From: an uncultured Clostridia bacterium
Lineage (GTDB): Bacteria > Bacillota > Clostridia > Oscillospirales > Ruminococcaceae
NCBI GenBank assembly: GCA_947383835.1
Contig: CANDEV010000012.1
Coordinates: 1-64,000, forward strand
DNA: 64,000 bases
Direction: 5' to 3'
The notes below the pieces were generated by a model. It was given only the letters and a program-made list of their open reading frames with translations, was not told the origin of the DNA and ran no database searches. Shown here in pieces: positions 24,015 to 32,817 of this stretch; within the stretch, counting starts at the first letter, position 1, and each line of letters starts with the position of its first letter. Made by a program: the position numbers and the translations under genes.

Positions 24015-24053
24015 TATAATATGTATTGCCAAAATTTATGGGAGGAATTGCAA

Positions 24054-25034
24054 ATGAACTGGACCGAAGTAAATATATACACAACCACCGAGGGAATAGA
24101 CCCCGTGTGCGGCTGCCTGCTTGGAATAGGCGTGACAGGCTTTGTAATAAAGGACGCAAAGGATTTTGAGGAATTTTTGAACGATAAAACGGGAAACTGG
24201 GATTATATAGACGACGATCTGATGAACCTGCGGGACTGCGAGACCTGCGTGACGGTGTACCTCCCCGACGACTCACAGGGGGCTGATATGCTCTCCGCGC
24301 TCCGTTCGGAGATGTCCGCCCTTGCCGCAAGGGACGAGAACAAAGCTTTCGGCAGGCTTGCGGTGGAGCTTGCAAACGTCCGCGAGGAGGATTGGGCGAA
24401 CAACTGGAAGCAGTACTTCAAACCTTTGACCGTGGGCGAAAAGCTTGTCATAAAGCCCTCGTGGGAGGACTACAGCAGTTCTGACGGCAGGACTGTCCTT
24501 GAGATAGACCCAGCTTCAAGCTTCGGTACGGGTCAGCATAACACAACCCAGCTTTGTCTTGAGCTTATTGAAAAAAATCTTCGCGAGGGGGACAGAGTAC
24601 TCGACCTCGGCTGCGGAAGCGGAATACTGTCCATAGCGGCAGTATTGTTGGGCGCTGATAATGTAACGGCGGTTGACATCAGCCAAAACAGTGTGGAGAC
24701 TGCAAAGGAAAATGCTGCCAAAAATAATATTTCCGAGGAAAAGTACACAGCGTACTGCGGCGACATTATCAGCGACAGCGCACTTGTGGAAAAAATCGGC
24801 GGCGGTTACGACCTTATAGCCGCAAATATCGTTGCGGACGTGCTTATTGCCATGTCCCCGCTGTTTGAAAAATTTGTCAAAAAGGGCGGCACGCTTATTC
24901 TTTCGGGAATTATCACGGAGCGCGCCGACGAGGTCATAGAAGCGGTGAAGTCCAAGGGCTATACCATGCTTGAACTGCGTGAAAAGGACGGCTGGGCGGC
25001 GGTATCATTTAACAATTTACAGTGTACAGTTTAA
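24054..25034 (+). CDS. prmA: Ribosomal protein L11 methyltransferase
   Basis: SAM-dependent enzyme that trimethylates L11. 326 residues: an N-terminal substrate-recognition domain (1-125) and a Rossmann methyltransferase domain with ASSFGTGQHNTTQLCLEL, the SAM loop VLDLGCGSGILSIAAVLLGA and the catalytic-site motif ANIVADVL. ATG 24054 follows GGGAGGA; the upstream in-frame ATGs have no SD. It begins a likely operon with the Fe-S membrane protein (12-base gap) and the GNAT gene. Confidence 0.95.
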   Translation: MNWTEVNIYTTTEGIDPVCGCLLGIGVTGFVIKDAKDFEEFLNDKTGNWDYIDDDLMNLRDCETCVTVYLPDDSQGADMLSALRSEMSALAARDENKAFGRLAVELANVREEDWANNWKQYFKPLTVGEKLVIKPSWEDYSSSDGRTVLEIDPASSFGTGQHNTTQLCLELIEKNLREGDRVLDLGCGSGILSIAAVLLGADNVTAVDISQNSVETAKENAAKNNISEEKYTAYCGDIISDSALVEKIGGGYDLIAANIVADVLIAMSPLFEKFVKKGGTLILSGIITERADEVIEAVKSKGYTMLELREKDGWAAVSFNNLQCTV

Positions 25035-25046
25035 AGGAGCTTTTAT

Positions 25047-25865
25047 ATGAAAAAATATTTCATGCCTGCAATTATGCTGGTGATATTTGAGACGGTTGCG
25101 GTCACGCTCTGGCTTACCAAAGACAACCTATTTTATCTGTTCAATTTCAGCTATATTGGTATTTCCATTTCCTTGGCGCTTTTTCTGTTTGTCGGGAAAT
25201 ACAAGCACGCCCGCCGTGTGGCGCAGCTTTTGGTGGGTACGTATATGCTTGTGTACCTCGGACTTATTTGCAATGAAAATATGCAGATAGAGGGCTTTTG
25301 GTACTATCTTTTTACGGGCGTATTTGAGGCGGCGACTATACATTACGCGGTGGCGAAAATTTTCGGACCTCTTTTATTCGGCAGAGGGTGGTGCGGCTAC
25401 GCCTGTTGGACGGCTATGGTACTTGATTTCCTGCCGTACAAAATTCCCGAACAGCCACGAAAAAAGATAGGGTGGATAAGGTATATAACGTTCGCTGTCT
25501 CGCTGATATTTGTTGCCGCGCTGTTTCTCGCGCAGGTGGGCAATATTGAAAAAATCATGTTTTGGGCGTTTATTGTCGGCAACGTTCTTTATTACGCGGC
25601 AGGAATTATTTTAGCTTTTGTATTCAAGGATAACCGCGCGTTCTGCAAATACATATGCCCGATAACGGTATTTCTCAAGCCTATGAGTTACTTTTCGCTG
25701 TTAAGGGTAAAATGCGACAAGGACAAGTGCGTTTCCTGCGGAATGTGCAGAAAAGTGTGTCCTATGAACGTTGATATGACGGACAATTCCCGCAAAAGAG
25801 AAAACGGAACGGAGTGCATACTGTGCTTTGAGTGCGTAAAAAGATGCCCAAAAGACGCGCTGTAG
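25047..25865 (+). CDS. NapH/NosR-like 4Fe-4S membrane protein
   Basis: 272 residues with about five transmembrane helices (approx. 5-23, 32-50, 60-76, 145-165, 170-195). Loop motifs GRGWCGYACW and FCKYICP are the conserved Cys motifs of NapH/NosR/CcoG membrane proteins. The C-terminus has two 4Fe-4S ferredoxin motifs (CDKDKCVSCGMCRKVCP; CILCFECVKRCP). It would move electrons from the membrane pool to a cytoplasmic or extracytoplasmic partner. No partner reductase is adjacent, though an ApbE 7 kb away could flavinylate one. SD AAAGGAG; follows prmA by 12 bases. Confidence 0.88.
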   Translation: MKKYFMPAIMLVIFETVAVTLWLTKDNLFYLFNFSYIGISISLALFLFVGKYKHARRVAQLLVGTYMLVYLGLICNENMQIEGFWYYLFTGVFEAATIHYAVAKIFGPLLFGRGWCGYACWTAMVLDFLPYKIPEQPRKKIGWIRYITFAVSLIFVAALFLAQVGNIEKIMFWAFIVGNVLYYAAGIILAFVFKDNRAFCKYICPITVFLKPMSYFSLLRVKCDKDKCVSCGMCRKVCPMNVDMTDNSRKRENGTECILCFECVKRCPKDAL

Positions 25866-25914
25866 GCGGTTGACGGTGTACAGTTGATAGTTGCTTAATT
25901 ATGGGAGTAATGAT

Positions 25915-26400
25915 ATGATACGGCAAATAACAAAGGAAAACATTCCCGAATGTGCGGAGGTCATAAGAAAAAGCTTTCTGACAGTGGCGGAGGAATTTGG
26001 CTTCACGCCCGAAAACGCGCCGAGGTTCACGGCTTTTGCCGCAACCGAGGACAGGCTTTATTGGCAGCTTGAAAGCGAACACAGACTGATGTCCGCATAT
26101 TTTGAGGACGGAAAAATAGTTGGGTATTACTCGCTTTTTCTAAAAGGAGACGGCATTTGCGAGCTTAACAATTTATGTACTTTGCCCGAATACCGCCGCA
26201 ATAATATCGGCGAAAAGCTTTTGCTGGACTCTTTTGCACAGGCGAAAAAGTTGGGCTGCTCAAAAATGATCTTAAGCTTTGTGGAGGAAAACAAGCGTCT
26301 GCGCAAGTGGTATGAAAAACACGGCTTTGTACATATTGGGACGGAAAAGTTTGATTTTTTTCCGTTCACCTGCGGATATATGGAGATTGATATTGAATGA
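25915..26400 (+). CDS. GNAT family N-acetyltransferase
   Basis: 161 residues with a complete GNAT fold: an N-terminal strand-helix (IRQITKENIPECAEVIRKSF), central LNNLCTLPEYRRNNIGEKLL with the acetyl-CoA loop R-R-x-N-I-G-E (about residues 95-101) and KWYEKHGFVHIGTEKFDFFP at the end. The acceptor is unknown. The ATG at 25915 is preceded by GGGAG at 8 bases. Its last 87 bases (26314-26400) are repeated at 27062-27148 at the end of a small chimeric frame. The stop overlaps the next ATG (ATGA). Confidence 0.88.
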   Translation: MIRQITKENIPECAEVIRKSFLTVAEEFGFTPENAPRFTAFAATEDRLYWQLESEHRLMSAYFEDGKIVGYYSLFLKGDGICELNNLCTLPEYRRNNIGEKLLLDSFAQAKKLGCSKMILSFVEENKRLRKWYEKHGFVHIGTEKFDFFPFTCGYMEIDIE

Positions 26401-26945
26401 AATCGTTTGATGAACTTGTTCTTGTGAATTACTGCTATCCGGATTGTATTCCATTAATGAATATAATGAGGATTCCCAAAAAAGAAGCGTATGCGTTGGC
26501 TTCCGAATTTGCAGAATTACATCCGGAAACCACAGCTTTTTATCGATTTGCGGATTTTGACAATTATTATTTATTGAGAAAAAAACAAGATGAATATTTA
26601 TATTCACGTTTCGTTGAATTAGGCGGTATGCCGGAAGAAAAGCATCCTCTCTCATTCGTAATAGAGGGCAGCGATTATCTTTTTGATTGGTTTGGAAATG
26701 GAATAGAGTCAAGATTGCGTTTGCGGGATATTCTGCCTTGTCATATCAGTTTTACAATAGGAGACAGTGGAGCTGAATACGAGAAATGCGGAAATATAGA
26801 ATTACTGACAATGCAGGATATTAAAGAGCAACTACTTAGCTATGATAACAATTTTGATGATTTAATAAAAGCAACCGGCAGACATTATATAGAAGCGCAA
26901 CTTTGGACAGATAAGTATATTACTGAGGAGTACTTGATAAAATGA
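26397..26945 (+). CDS. Hypothetical protein in an inserted AT-rich block
   Basis: 182 residues, not recognised. No signal peptide, membrane helix or metal motif is evident; rich in Tyr, Asp and Glu with blocks LVNYCYPDCIPLMNIMRIPK, FAELHPETTAFYRFADFDNYYLL and GSDYLFDWFGNG. It is distinctly more A+T-rich than the flanking genes. It overlaps the GNAT stop and the next small frame by 4 bases each (ATGA both times), and it sits between the two copies of the GNAT tail, so it probably arrived with that rearrangement. Confidence 0.6.
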   Translation: MKSFDELVLVNYCYPDCIPLMNIMRIPKKEAYALASEFAELHPETTAFYRFADFDNYYLLRKKQDEYLYSRFVELGGMPEEKHPLSFVIEGSDYLFDWFGNGIESRLRLRDILPCHISFTIGDSGAEYEKCGNIELLTMQDIKEQLLSYDNNFDDLIKATGRHYIEAQLWTDKYITEEYLIK

Positions 26946-27148
26946 AAATCGCAGATTTTTTTGAAATTGACAACCAAAATTATTGGTTAGAACAAATTGC
27001 AAAAACAGATTGGCGTTCAGGTAAATATTTGTATGAATTATTGAAGTCAAGTTCATTTAGTGAAAAACACGGATTTGTACACACATGTACCGAGAAATTT
27101 GATTTTTTCCCGTTTACCTGCGGGTATATGGAGATCGATATTAAATGA
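26942..27148 (+). pseudogene. Chimeric GNAT remnant (foreign 5' end plus duplicated GNAT tail)
   Basis: 68 codons. Residues 1-40 (MKIADFFEIDNQNYWLEQI, then DWRSGKYLYELL) look like the N-terminus of another clostridial GNAT enzyme. Residues 41-68 (EKHGFVHT, EKFDFFPFTCGYMEID) repeat the last 28 residues of the GNAT gene at 25915. The duplicated 87 bases are about 85% identical by eye. The acetyl-CoA loop and catalytic core are missing, so it cannot be an active acetyltransferase. A deletion/recombination scar is the simplest reading. Confidence 0.75.
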
Positions 27149-28773
27149 AAAATATTCCCAAATTAACAAAGTCGGATAAAATAACCGATGCTGAAAAGCG
27201 GTTTCAAATTATGTATATCCCCGAATTGGGCGAGTACGTTCTGGCGGTGTGGATAGAGTGGATAGCCGCTTATTACAGATATTATAAAATTGATAAGGCT
27301 GACTATGAGCTTTATCAGACCTGCAAGGAAAATTTCTATGAAAAATTCAGCGACGAAATAAGTCGGCGCCCCGATGTTTGCTTTAGCAGACGTTTTATCG
27401 GTTCGGAGGCATTAAGAGATTACGACGGACAGAGCAAAGCAATATTTAAAGAGTACGGCTATGAAGACGGAATACTTTACGCGCATATCGTATCGGAGAA
27501 CGGCGGTGTATATGTGCCGCCCGTGCAAAAGATAAAAAACGGTGATGATTTTGAGTACCCATTAAGAGAAAAATGCGTATTGCATTATGATACAAACGGC
27601 GAACCTATTTGCTTCAAATTAAAAATAGAAAGGGACATGAATATGACAATAATTTATTCCTCGGAAAATAAAATTTTCGCCTACGATGAAACGGAAAGAT
27701 CCCTGACGGAGATACCCTGCGAAAAAATAAACAAATACCGCGAGACAGTGCGTAATATTCAGCAGCGCAAGGAGTGGAAAACCACAGGCACAGGCGCGAA
27801 TTTTATGGGCATGGCTACTGCGGACATGATAGACCCCGACGAAATGCCGGTGAAAATCACGGGACTTGACCTCTGCGGCGAGGAGCTTGTTTACGGCGTA
27901 AATATAGAAGCGGTGGGGAGCATCTATCACCGCAGCTTAGACCCTGCGGATACGGCGGAGGGACTTGTTCGCGCTTCCAACGATTTCCTTTTCGGTTCTT
28001 TCGACATAAAAGATGAAAAGCTGGCGGTCTGTATTGGCGGACACATCTCCGTTATGGACATGAACGGACGTTACGACGAGTACACCGACGGCGATACCGT
28101 TGAGGAAAATCCCTGCTGGGCGGCTAAGAAAAACGGTATTTATTTCTCCACAGCAGGGTATTCGGTCGATCACTCCGCAGTAAGTCCACGCTCCGTTGCG
28201 TATCTCGACCTTGACAGAAAGTCGCTGACAGAGGTAGTTTCCGACGAAAATTACGACTGCCTCCACCCAAGAGAAGCGGCGGACGGTTCGCTGTACTATA
28301 TCCGTCAGCCATACGGCGGCGAAAAGCCCAAGGGCGGCGTTACCTTCAGGGACGTTATAATGTTCCCCTACAGAATTGTCAAGGGCATTTTCGGCTTTTT
28401 GAATTATTTTGCAACGATTTTCGGCGGCGAGTCTTTGAAAAACGGCGGAGTTTCAAACGGTGCAAAATCAAAACAGCGTTCTCAAAAGGATTTGATAATC
28501 GAGGGCAACGTTATCAACGCCGAAAAGCTGGATAAAATAAACGAAGCAAAGGCTGACGAGCAGGTTGGAATAATGCCTGCAAGCCGCGTGCTTATCAGGC
28601 GCACCGCCGACGGCAGCGAGGAGATTATCAAAAAAGGCGTGCTGGACTACATACTTGACGGCGACGGTAATGTCATTGTTTCAAACGGCAGACATCTGCT
28701 CCGTATCGACAGGGACGGCAGCGAGACCCATATCGCAAAGGCAAAGCTGGCGGTAAATCTTGCAGTAAAATAA
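27145..28773 (+). CDS. Two-part protein with beta-propeller-like C-terminal domain
   Basis: 542 residues, not recognised. Residues 1-164 are an alpha/beta domain (YRYYKIDKADYELYQTCKEN). From residue 165 on the sequence restarts like an independent protein (MNMTIIYSSENKIFAYDETE), with an internal AAAGGG correctly spaced before the Met at 27643. The second part has repeated strand-turn blocks (DIKDEKLAVCIGGHISVMDM; GSLYYIRQPYGGEK), a hydrophobic insertion near residues 410-430 (MFPYRIVKGIFGFLNYFATI) and a C-terminal propeller-like end. Either a fusion of two genes or one gene with an internal start. It overlaps the chimeric GNAT frame by 4 bases. Confidence 0.65.
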   Translation: MKNIPKLTKSDKITDAEKRFQIMYIPELGEYVLAVWIEWIAAYYRYYKIDKADYELYQTCKENFYEKFSDEISRRPDVCFSRRFIGSEALRDYDGQSKAIFKEYGYEDGILYAHIVSENGGVYVPPVQKIKNGDDFEYPLREKCVLHYDTNGEPICFKLKIERDMNMTIIYSSENKIFAYDETERSLTEIPCEKINKYRETVRNIQQRKEWKTTGTGANFMGMATADMIDPDEMPVKITGLDLCGEELVYGVNIEAVGSIYHRSLDPADTAEGLVRASNDFLFGSFDIKDEKLAVCIGGHISVMDMNGRYDEYTDGDTVEENPCWAAKKNGIYFSTAGYSVDHSAVSPRSVAYLDLDRKSLTEVVSDENYDCLHPREAADGSLYYIRQPYGGEKPKGGVTFRDVIMFPYRIVKGIFGFLNYFATIFGGESLKNGGVSNGAKSKQRSQKDLIIEGNVINAEKLDKINEAKADEQVGIMPASRVLIRRTADGSEEIIKKGVLDYILDGDGNVIVSNGRHLLRIDRDGSETHIAKAKLAVNLAVK

Positions 28774-28794
28774 ATTTTAACTGGCGGTGAAATT

Positions 28795-29139
28795 ATGGAC
28801 AGAGAATCATTTACTTCCGAGATTGAGAGCTGTAGTATTCCCGATCTGGAACTTATTTGCGCAGATCAAAAAGACCTGTATACTACCGAGGAATTGCAGC
28901 TTATAGAGGAAATATTGGAGCGCAAAAAACAGGAAATTAAAAATTCGGTATCGGAGGTCGCGTTCGGCGAGGCGATTTTTTGCTTAGTAAGCATACTTGC
29001 TCCGATAGAGGGAGCGATCGCCGGTGTTATCATGCTTGTCAAAGGTTCGCCGAGGTGGAAAGATGCGGGAAAGCGGACGCTTTTTGCGGTCTTTATTTCT
29101 GTACTGATACGAGCGGTGATGTTTATAAGATTCATATAA
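28795..29139 (+). CDS. Small membrane protein
   Basis: 114 residues: an acidic N-terminal helix pair (SIPDLELICADQKDLYTTEEL then LIEEILERKKQEI) followed by two transmembrane helices (about 62-80 and 96-112) with a short basic loop (KGSPRWKDAGKR). A GGCGGT precedes the ATG. It is 21 bases after the propeller gene and probably cotranscribed. Function unknown. Confidence 0.65.
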   Translation: MDRESFTSEIESCSIPDLELICADQKDLYTTEELQLIEEILERKKQEIKNSVSEVAFGEAIFCLVSILAPIEGAIAGVIMLVKGSPRWKDAGKRTLFAVFISVLIRAVMFIRFI

Positions 29140-29252
29140 TGCGATTAAAATACTAAAACCACTGTGTGCTGCAAACAATATTTTGAAGAATTGAGAGAAT
29201 TACAAGAGCATTGCGGCTTTGTAAAAATCAATAAATTTGAAAGGAAAATATC

Positions 29253-29870
29253 ATGAACGAAAAAGAAAAAATGCTCGCAGGGAAAATCTACGACCCAAGC
29301 GATGAAACTCTCGCAGCTATGCGAATGAACGCCCACAAGCTTTCACAGCGTTACAACAACACCTTTGAGGACGAGGAACAGCTCCGCAAGGCTATTCTGG
29401 ACGAGCTTGTCCCCAACCGCGGAAATGGCACTTTTTTGCAGGGTCCCATATATTTTGACTACGGTGTTTTCACGACTTTCGGCGAAAGCTGCTATGCAAA
29501 TTTTAATTTTACGGTGCTGGATTGTTGTCCCGTCAATATCGGGGATAATGTGTTTTTCGGTCCCAACTGTACCGTTGCAGCTCCCGTTCACCCGTTTCGT
29601 TGGCAGGAGCGGAACATGAAATTCAAGGCGGACGGTACTGCTTATGATGATGAGTACGCAAAACCTATCACTATCGGCTCAAACTGCTGGATAGCAAGCA
29701 ATGTTGTTATCGCAGGCGGCGTGACAATAGGAGAGGGCTGTGTTATCGGCGCGGGAAGCGTTGTTACACGGGATATTCCGCCCAATTCTCTTGCGGCGGG
29801 AAATCCTTGCAGAGTAATTCGGGAAATTACAGAAAAGGACTCCATAAAATACAAAAGCGAATTATTTTAA
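29253..29870 (+). CDS. Sugar O-acetyltransferase (maltose/galactoside type)
   Basis: 205-residue left-handed beta-helix acetyltransferase. An N-terminal helical cap (MLAGKIYDPSDETLAAMRMNAHKL) is followed by hexapeptide repeats (NIGDNV FFGPNCT; ITIGSN CWIASN VVIAGG VTIGEG CVIGAG SVVTRD), with the catalytic His in APVHPF (about residue 113). It ends GNPCRVIREI. Acetyl-CoA:maltose/galactoside acceptor use is typical of the family. SD AAAGGAA. Nothing in the neighbourhood fixes the acceptor. Confidence 0.9.
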   Translation: MNEKEKMLAGKIYDPSDETLAAMRMNAHKLSQRYNNTFEDEEQLRKAILDELVPNRGNGTFLQGPIYFDYGVFTTFGESCYANFNFTVLDCCPVNIGDNVFFGPNCTVAAPVHPFRWQERNMKFKADGTAYDDEYAKPITIGSNCWIASNVVIAGGVTIGEGCVIGAGSVVTRDIPPNSLAAGNPCRVIREITEKDSIKYKSELF

Positions 29871-29897
29871 ATAAATCGTAAATCGGAGGTGTAAAAA

Positions 29898-30650
29898 ATG
29901 ACAGACTATAGCGTTCAAAATAAAAAAGCGTGGGAATATAACGCTTATGAATTTTGGATTGAACATTCTGGAACGCCGTTTGAAAGAGCAAAAAAAGATA
30001 TGGAAAATCCAATAAAAATGCTGAAAGGATATTCCGATTACTTTGATACTTACGACGGCGTAAAAGTCGCGAATATATGCGGTTCATGCGGTAAAAAGGC
30101 TGTTCCGCTGGCTATTCTGGGAGCGGAAGTTACTGTTTTCGATATTTCGGAGGATAACAAAAAATATGCGCTTGAAACAGCGTCCGCCGCAAATGTCGAT
30201 ATAAATTTTGAGGTATGCGACATACTTGATATAAATACTGATAAGTATGGGAATTATTTCGATGTGGTTTTTATGGAGGGCGGCGTACTGCATTATTTTC
30301 ACGATATTGATGAATTTATGGGTATTATGTACTCTTTGCTGAAGGACGGCGGCAAGATGATATGCAGCGATTTTCATCCGTTCACCAAAATATCGGATAT
30401 ATTGAATTTTGAACAACCGAAAATGAGTTATTTTTCATCCGATATTTTTGAGGGTGAAATGGCGCACGCGCATTTTTTTGAAAAGGAGATCCGCGAACAA
30501 ATGCCAAAATGCAGTTACAGAAAATATACGGTCAGTGAGATCATTAATTCCGTCATAAACAGCGGCTTTACTTTAAAAAGCTTTGATGAGCACCCTGCAT
30601 GGACAAATGAAAATATACCCGGCGAGTTTACTGTTACAGCAATTAAATAG
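29898..30650 (+). CDS. Class I SAM-dependent methyltransferase
   Basis: 250 residues. The SAM loop has the form VANICGSCGKKAVPLAILGA, followed by the acidic strand end VTVFDIS (about 89) and the motif DVVFMEGGVLHYFHDIDEF. The first glycine motif deviates from DxGxGxG (ICGSCG) but the spacing holds. Substrate unknown; small-molecule methyltransferases look like this. SD is GGAGG. AT-rich codon use like its neighbours in the accessory block. Confidence 0.8.
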   Translation: MTDYSVQNKKAWEYNAYEFWIEHSGTPFERAKKDMENPIKMLKGYSDYFDTYDGVKVANICGSCGKKAVPLAILGAEVTVFDISEDNKKYALETASAANVDINFEVCDILDINTDKYGNYFDVVFMEGGVLHYFHDIDEFMGIMYSLLKDGGKMICSDFHPFTKISDILNFEQPKMSYFSSDIFEGEMAHAHFFEKEIREQMPKCSYRKYTVSEIINSVINSGFTLKSFDEHPAWTNENIPGEFTVTAIK

Positions 30651-30710
30651 CGGTATTTCGCTGAAATTTTAAACTATTGAAAAAGCAATTTATTAAAAAG
30701 GATTGATAAA

Positions 30711-32699
30711 ATGTCGGCAAGAAAAGCAAAAAATTACGGAAATGAAAGTATAACCAAGCTAAACGGCGCGGACAGAGTAAGAAAACGTCCCGCGGTTATT
30801 TTCGGCTCGGACGGTATCGAGGGCTGCGAGCATTCGATTTTTGAAATTATTTCAAACTCTATCGATGAAGCCCGTGACGGTAACGGTGACAAAATAATCA
30901 TTACCTACTTTCAGGACAACTCCGTTGAGGTGGAGGACTTCGGACGCGGCTGTCCCGTGGACTTTAACCCAAATGAAAACTGCTATAACTGGGAGCTTGT
31001 TTACTGCGAACTGTACGCAGGCGGCAAGTACCAAAACAACGAAAGCGGCGACTATGAGTACTCCCTGGGACTTAACGGCTTGGGTGCGTGCGCGACCCAG
31101 TATGCCTCCGAGTACACGGACGTTGAGGTTTACCGCGACGGCTTTAAGTATAACCTCCACTTTGAAAAGGGCGAGAACGTTGGCGGCTTGCACAAGGAGG
31201 AGACTACCCGCAAAAAAACAGGTACAAAAACTAAATGGAGACCCGATCTTGAGGTCTTTACGGACATCTCGGTAAGACGTGAATATTTTGAGGAAACTCT
31301 CAAAAAGCAGGCTATAGTAAATCCCGGAATTTCCTTTGTGTTCCGCTATCAGAACGAGGAGGGCAAGTTTGAGGAAAACACATATATTTATGAGAACGGA
31401 ATTTCCGACTATATCACTGAAATATTGGGAGACAGCTATATCACTCCGCCCCAGTTTTGGCAGTGTGAACGCAAGGGCAGAGACCGTGACGACAAGCCCG
31501 AATACAAGGTAAAGCTGTCATTTTCCGTGGCTTTTTCCAACAAGGTCGCCGCGCTTGAATATTATCACAATTCCAGCTTTTTGGAGCATGGCGGCGTCCC
31601 CGACAAAGCGGTGCAGACAGCGTTTGTTTCCCAAATTGACGCGTACCTTAAAAATAATAACAAGTACCAAAAAAGCGAAAGCAAGATAAAATTTATCGAC
31701 GTGCAGGACTGTTTGGTACTGATATCCTCGTCATTTTCCACACTCACGTCCTACGAAAACCAAACGAAAAAGGCTATCACCAACAAATTTATTTATGAAG
31801 CAATGGTTGATTTCCTTAAGCACCAGTTAGAGGTGTACTTTATCGAAAATCCCGACGACGCGCTGAAAATTGCGGAGCAGGTCATACTTAACAAGCGCAG
31901 CCGTGAAAGCGCGGAAAAAACAAAGCAGAACCTTAAAAAGAAGCTTGCGGGAAATATCGACCTTTCCAACATGGTGCAGAAATTTGTGGACTGCCGTACA
32001 AAGGATCTTTCCCGCCGTGAAATTTATATCGTTGAGGGAGACTCGGCTCTCGGTTCATGTAAGACAGCGCGGGACTCGGAATTTCAGGCGATAATACCCG
32101 TCCGCGGAAAGATACTGAACTGCCTTAAAGCGGACTACGATAAAATCTTCAAAAACGAAATTATCACCGACATTATCAAGGTGCTTGGCTGCGGGGTGGA
32201 GGTAAAGTCCAAAGCCAACAAGGAGCTTTCTACCTTTAACATTGATAACCTTAAATGGAATAAGATCATAATAGCCACCGATGCGGACGTGGACGGCTTC
32301 CAGATACGTACTCTTATTCTTACAATGCTGTACAGGCTCACGCCAACGCTTATCGAACGGGGCTATGTCTATATTGCGGAAACGCCGCTGTTTGAAATAA
32401 ACACAAAGGACAGAACGTACTTCGCCTACAACGAAAAGGAAAAAGCGGAGATACTTGAAATGATAAAGGGGCAGAAATATAAGCTTGACCGCTCCAAGGG
32501 TCTCGGTGAAAACGATCCCGACATGATGTCGCTTACCACAATGAATCCCGATACAAGACGGCTTATAAAGGTTGCACCAACGGATATAGAGGCTACTGCA
32601 AATATGTTCGATCTTATGCTGGGTGACAACTTACAGGGGCGCAAGGATTATATTGCTCAGTACGGAAATCAATATCTTGAAATGGCGGATATAAGCTGA
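30711..32699 (+). CDS. Type IIA topoisomerase B subunit-like protein (GyrB/ParE paralogue)
   Basis: 662 residues with the ATPase and TOPRIM halves of GyrB/ParE. GHKL ATPase: FEIISNSIDEARDG (Asn and Glu of motif I), VEVEDFGRGCPVDF, GLNGLGACATQYAS and a transducer domain. TOPRIM: IVEGDSALGS, then PVRGKILN and ATDADVDGFQI, which keep the metal Glu and DxD acids. It ends with the FDLMLGDNLQGRKDYI tail found in these proteins. Divergent from housekeeping GyrB (for example PVRGKILNCLKADY). No A subunit with the catalytic Tyr is in the window. Monocistronic, followed by a strong terminator. Confidence 0.85.
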   Translation: MSARKAKNYGNESITKLNGADRVRKRPAVIFGSDGIEGCEHSIFEIISNSIDEARDGNGDKIIITYFQDNSVEVEDFGRGCPVDFNPNENCYNWELVYCELYAGGKYQNNESGDYEYSLGLNGLGACATQYASEYTDVEVYRDGFKYNLHFEKGENVGGLHKEETTRKKTGTKTKWRPDLEVFTDISVRREYFEETLKKQAIVNPGISFVFRYQNEEGKFEENTYIYENGISDYITEILGDSYITPPQFWQCERKGRDRDDKPEYKVKLSFSVAFSNKVAALEYYHNSSFLEHGGVPDKAVQTAFVSQIDAYLKNNNKYQKSESKIKFIDVQDCLVLISSSFSTLTSYENQTKKAITNKFIYEAMVDFLKHQLEVYFIENPDDALKIAEQVILNKRSRESAEKTKQNLKKKLAGNIDLSNMVQKFVDCRTKDLSRREIYIVEGDSALGSCKTARDSEFQAIIPVRGKILNCLKADYDKIFKNEIITDIIKVLGCGVEVKSKANKELSTFNIDNLKWNKIIIATDADVDGFQIRTLILTMLYRLTPTLIERGYVYIAETPLFEINTKDRTYFAYNEKEKAEILEMIKGQKYKLDRSKGLGENDPDMMSLTTMNPDTRRLIKVAPTDIEATANMFDLMLGDNLQGRKDYIAQYGNQYLEMADIS

Positions 32700-32725
32700 T
32701 TTTGCAGCAGAGGAGTCCGCAGGAT

Positions 32726-32766
32726 AAAAAACAGCCTTTTCAGTAAAATTGAAAAGGCTGTTTTTT
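32726..32766. terminator. Bidirectional terminator
   Basis: Stem AAAAACAGCCTTTTC / GAAAAGGCTGTTTTT with T-runs on both strands, between the convergent GyrB-like gene and the end of the purine locus. Confidence 0.92.
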
Positions 32767-32817
32767 TAGTTTGTACAGCGGAAAGACAGCTGACGTTTAA
32801 ATATATTTCCGAACCGC

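Noticed and set aside
29149..29256. Short frame (…YFEELRELQEHCGFVKINKF…) before the sugar acetyltransferase
   Set aside because: About 30 codons, no SD, ends inside the next start. Possibly the tail of a lost gene, but too short to support.
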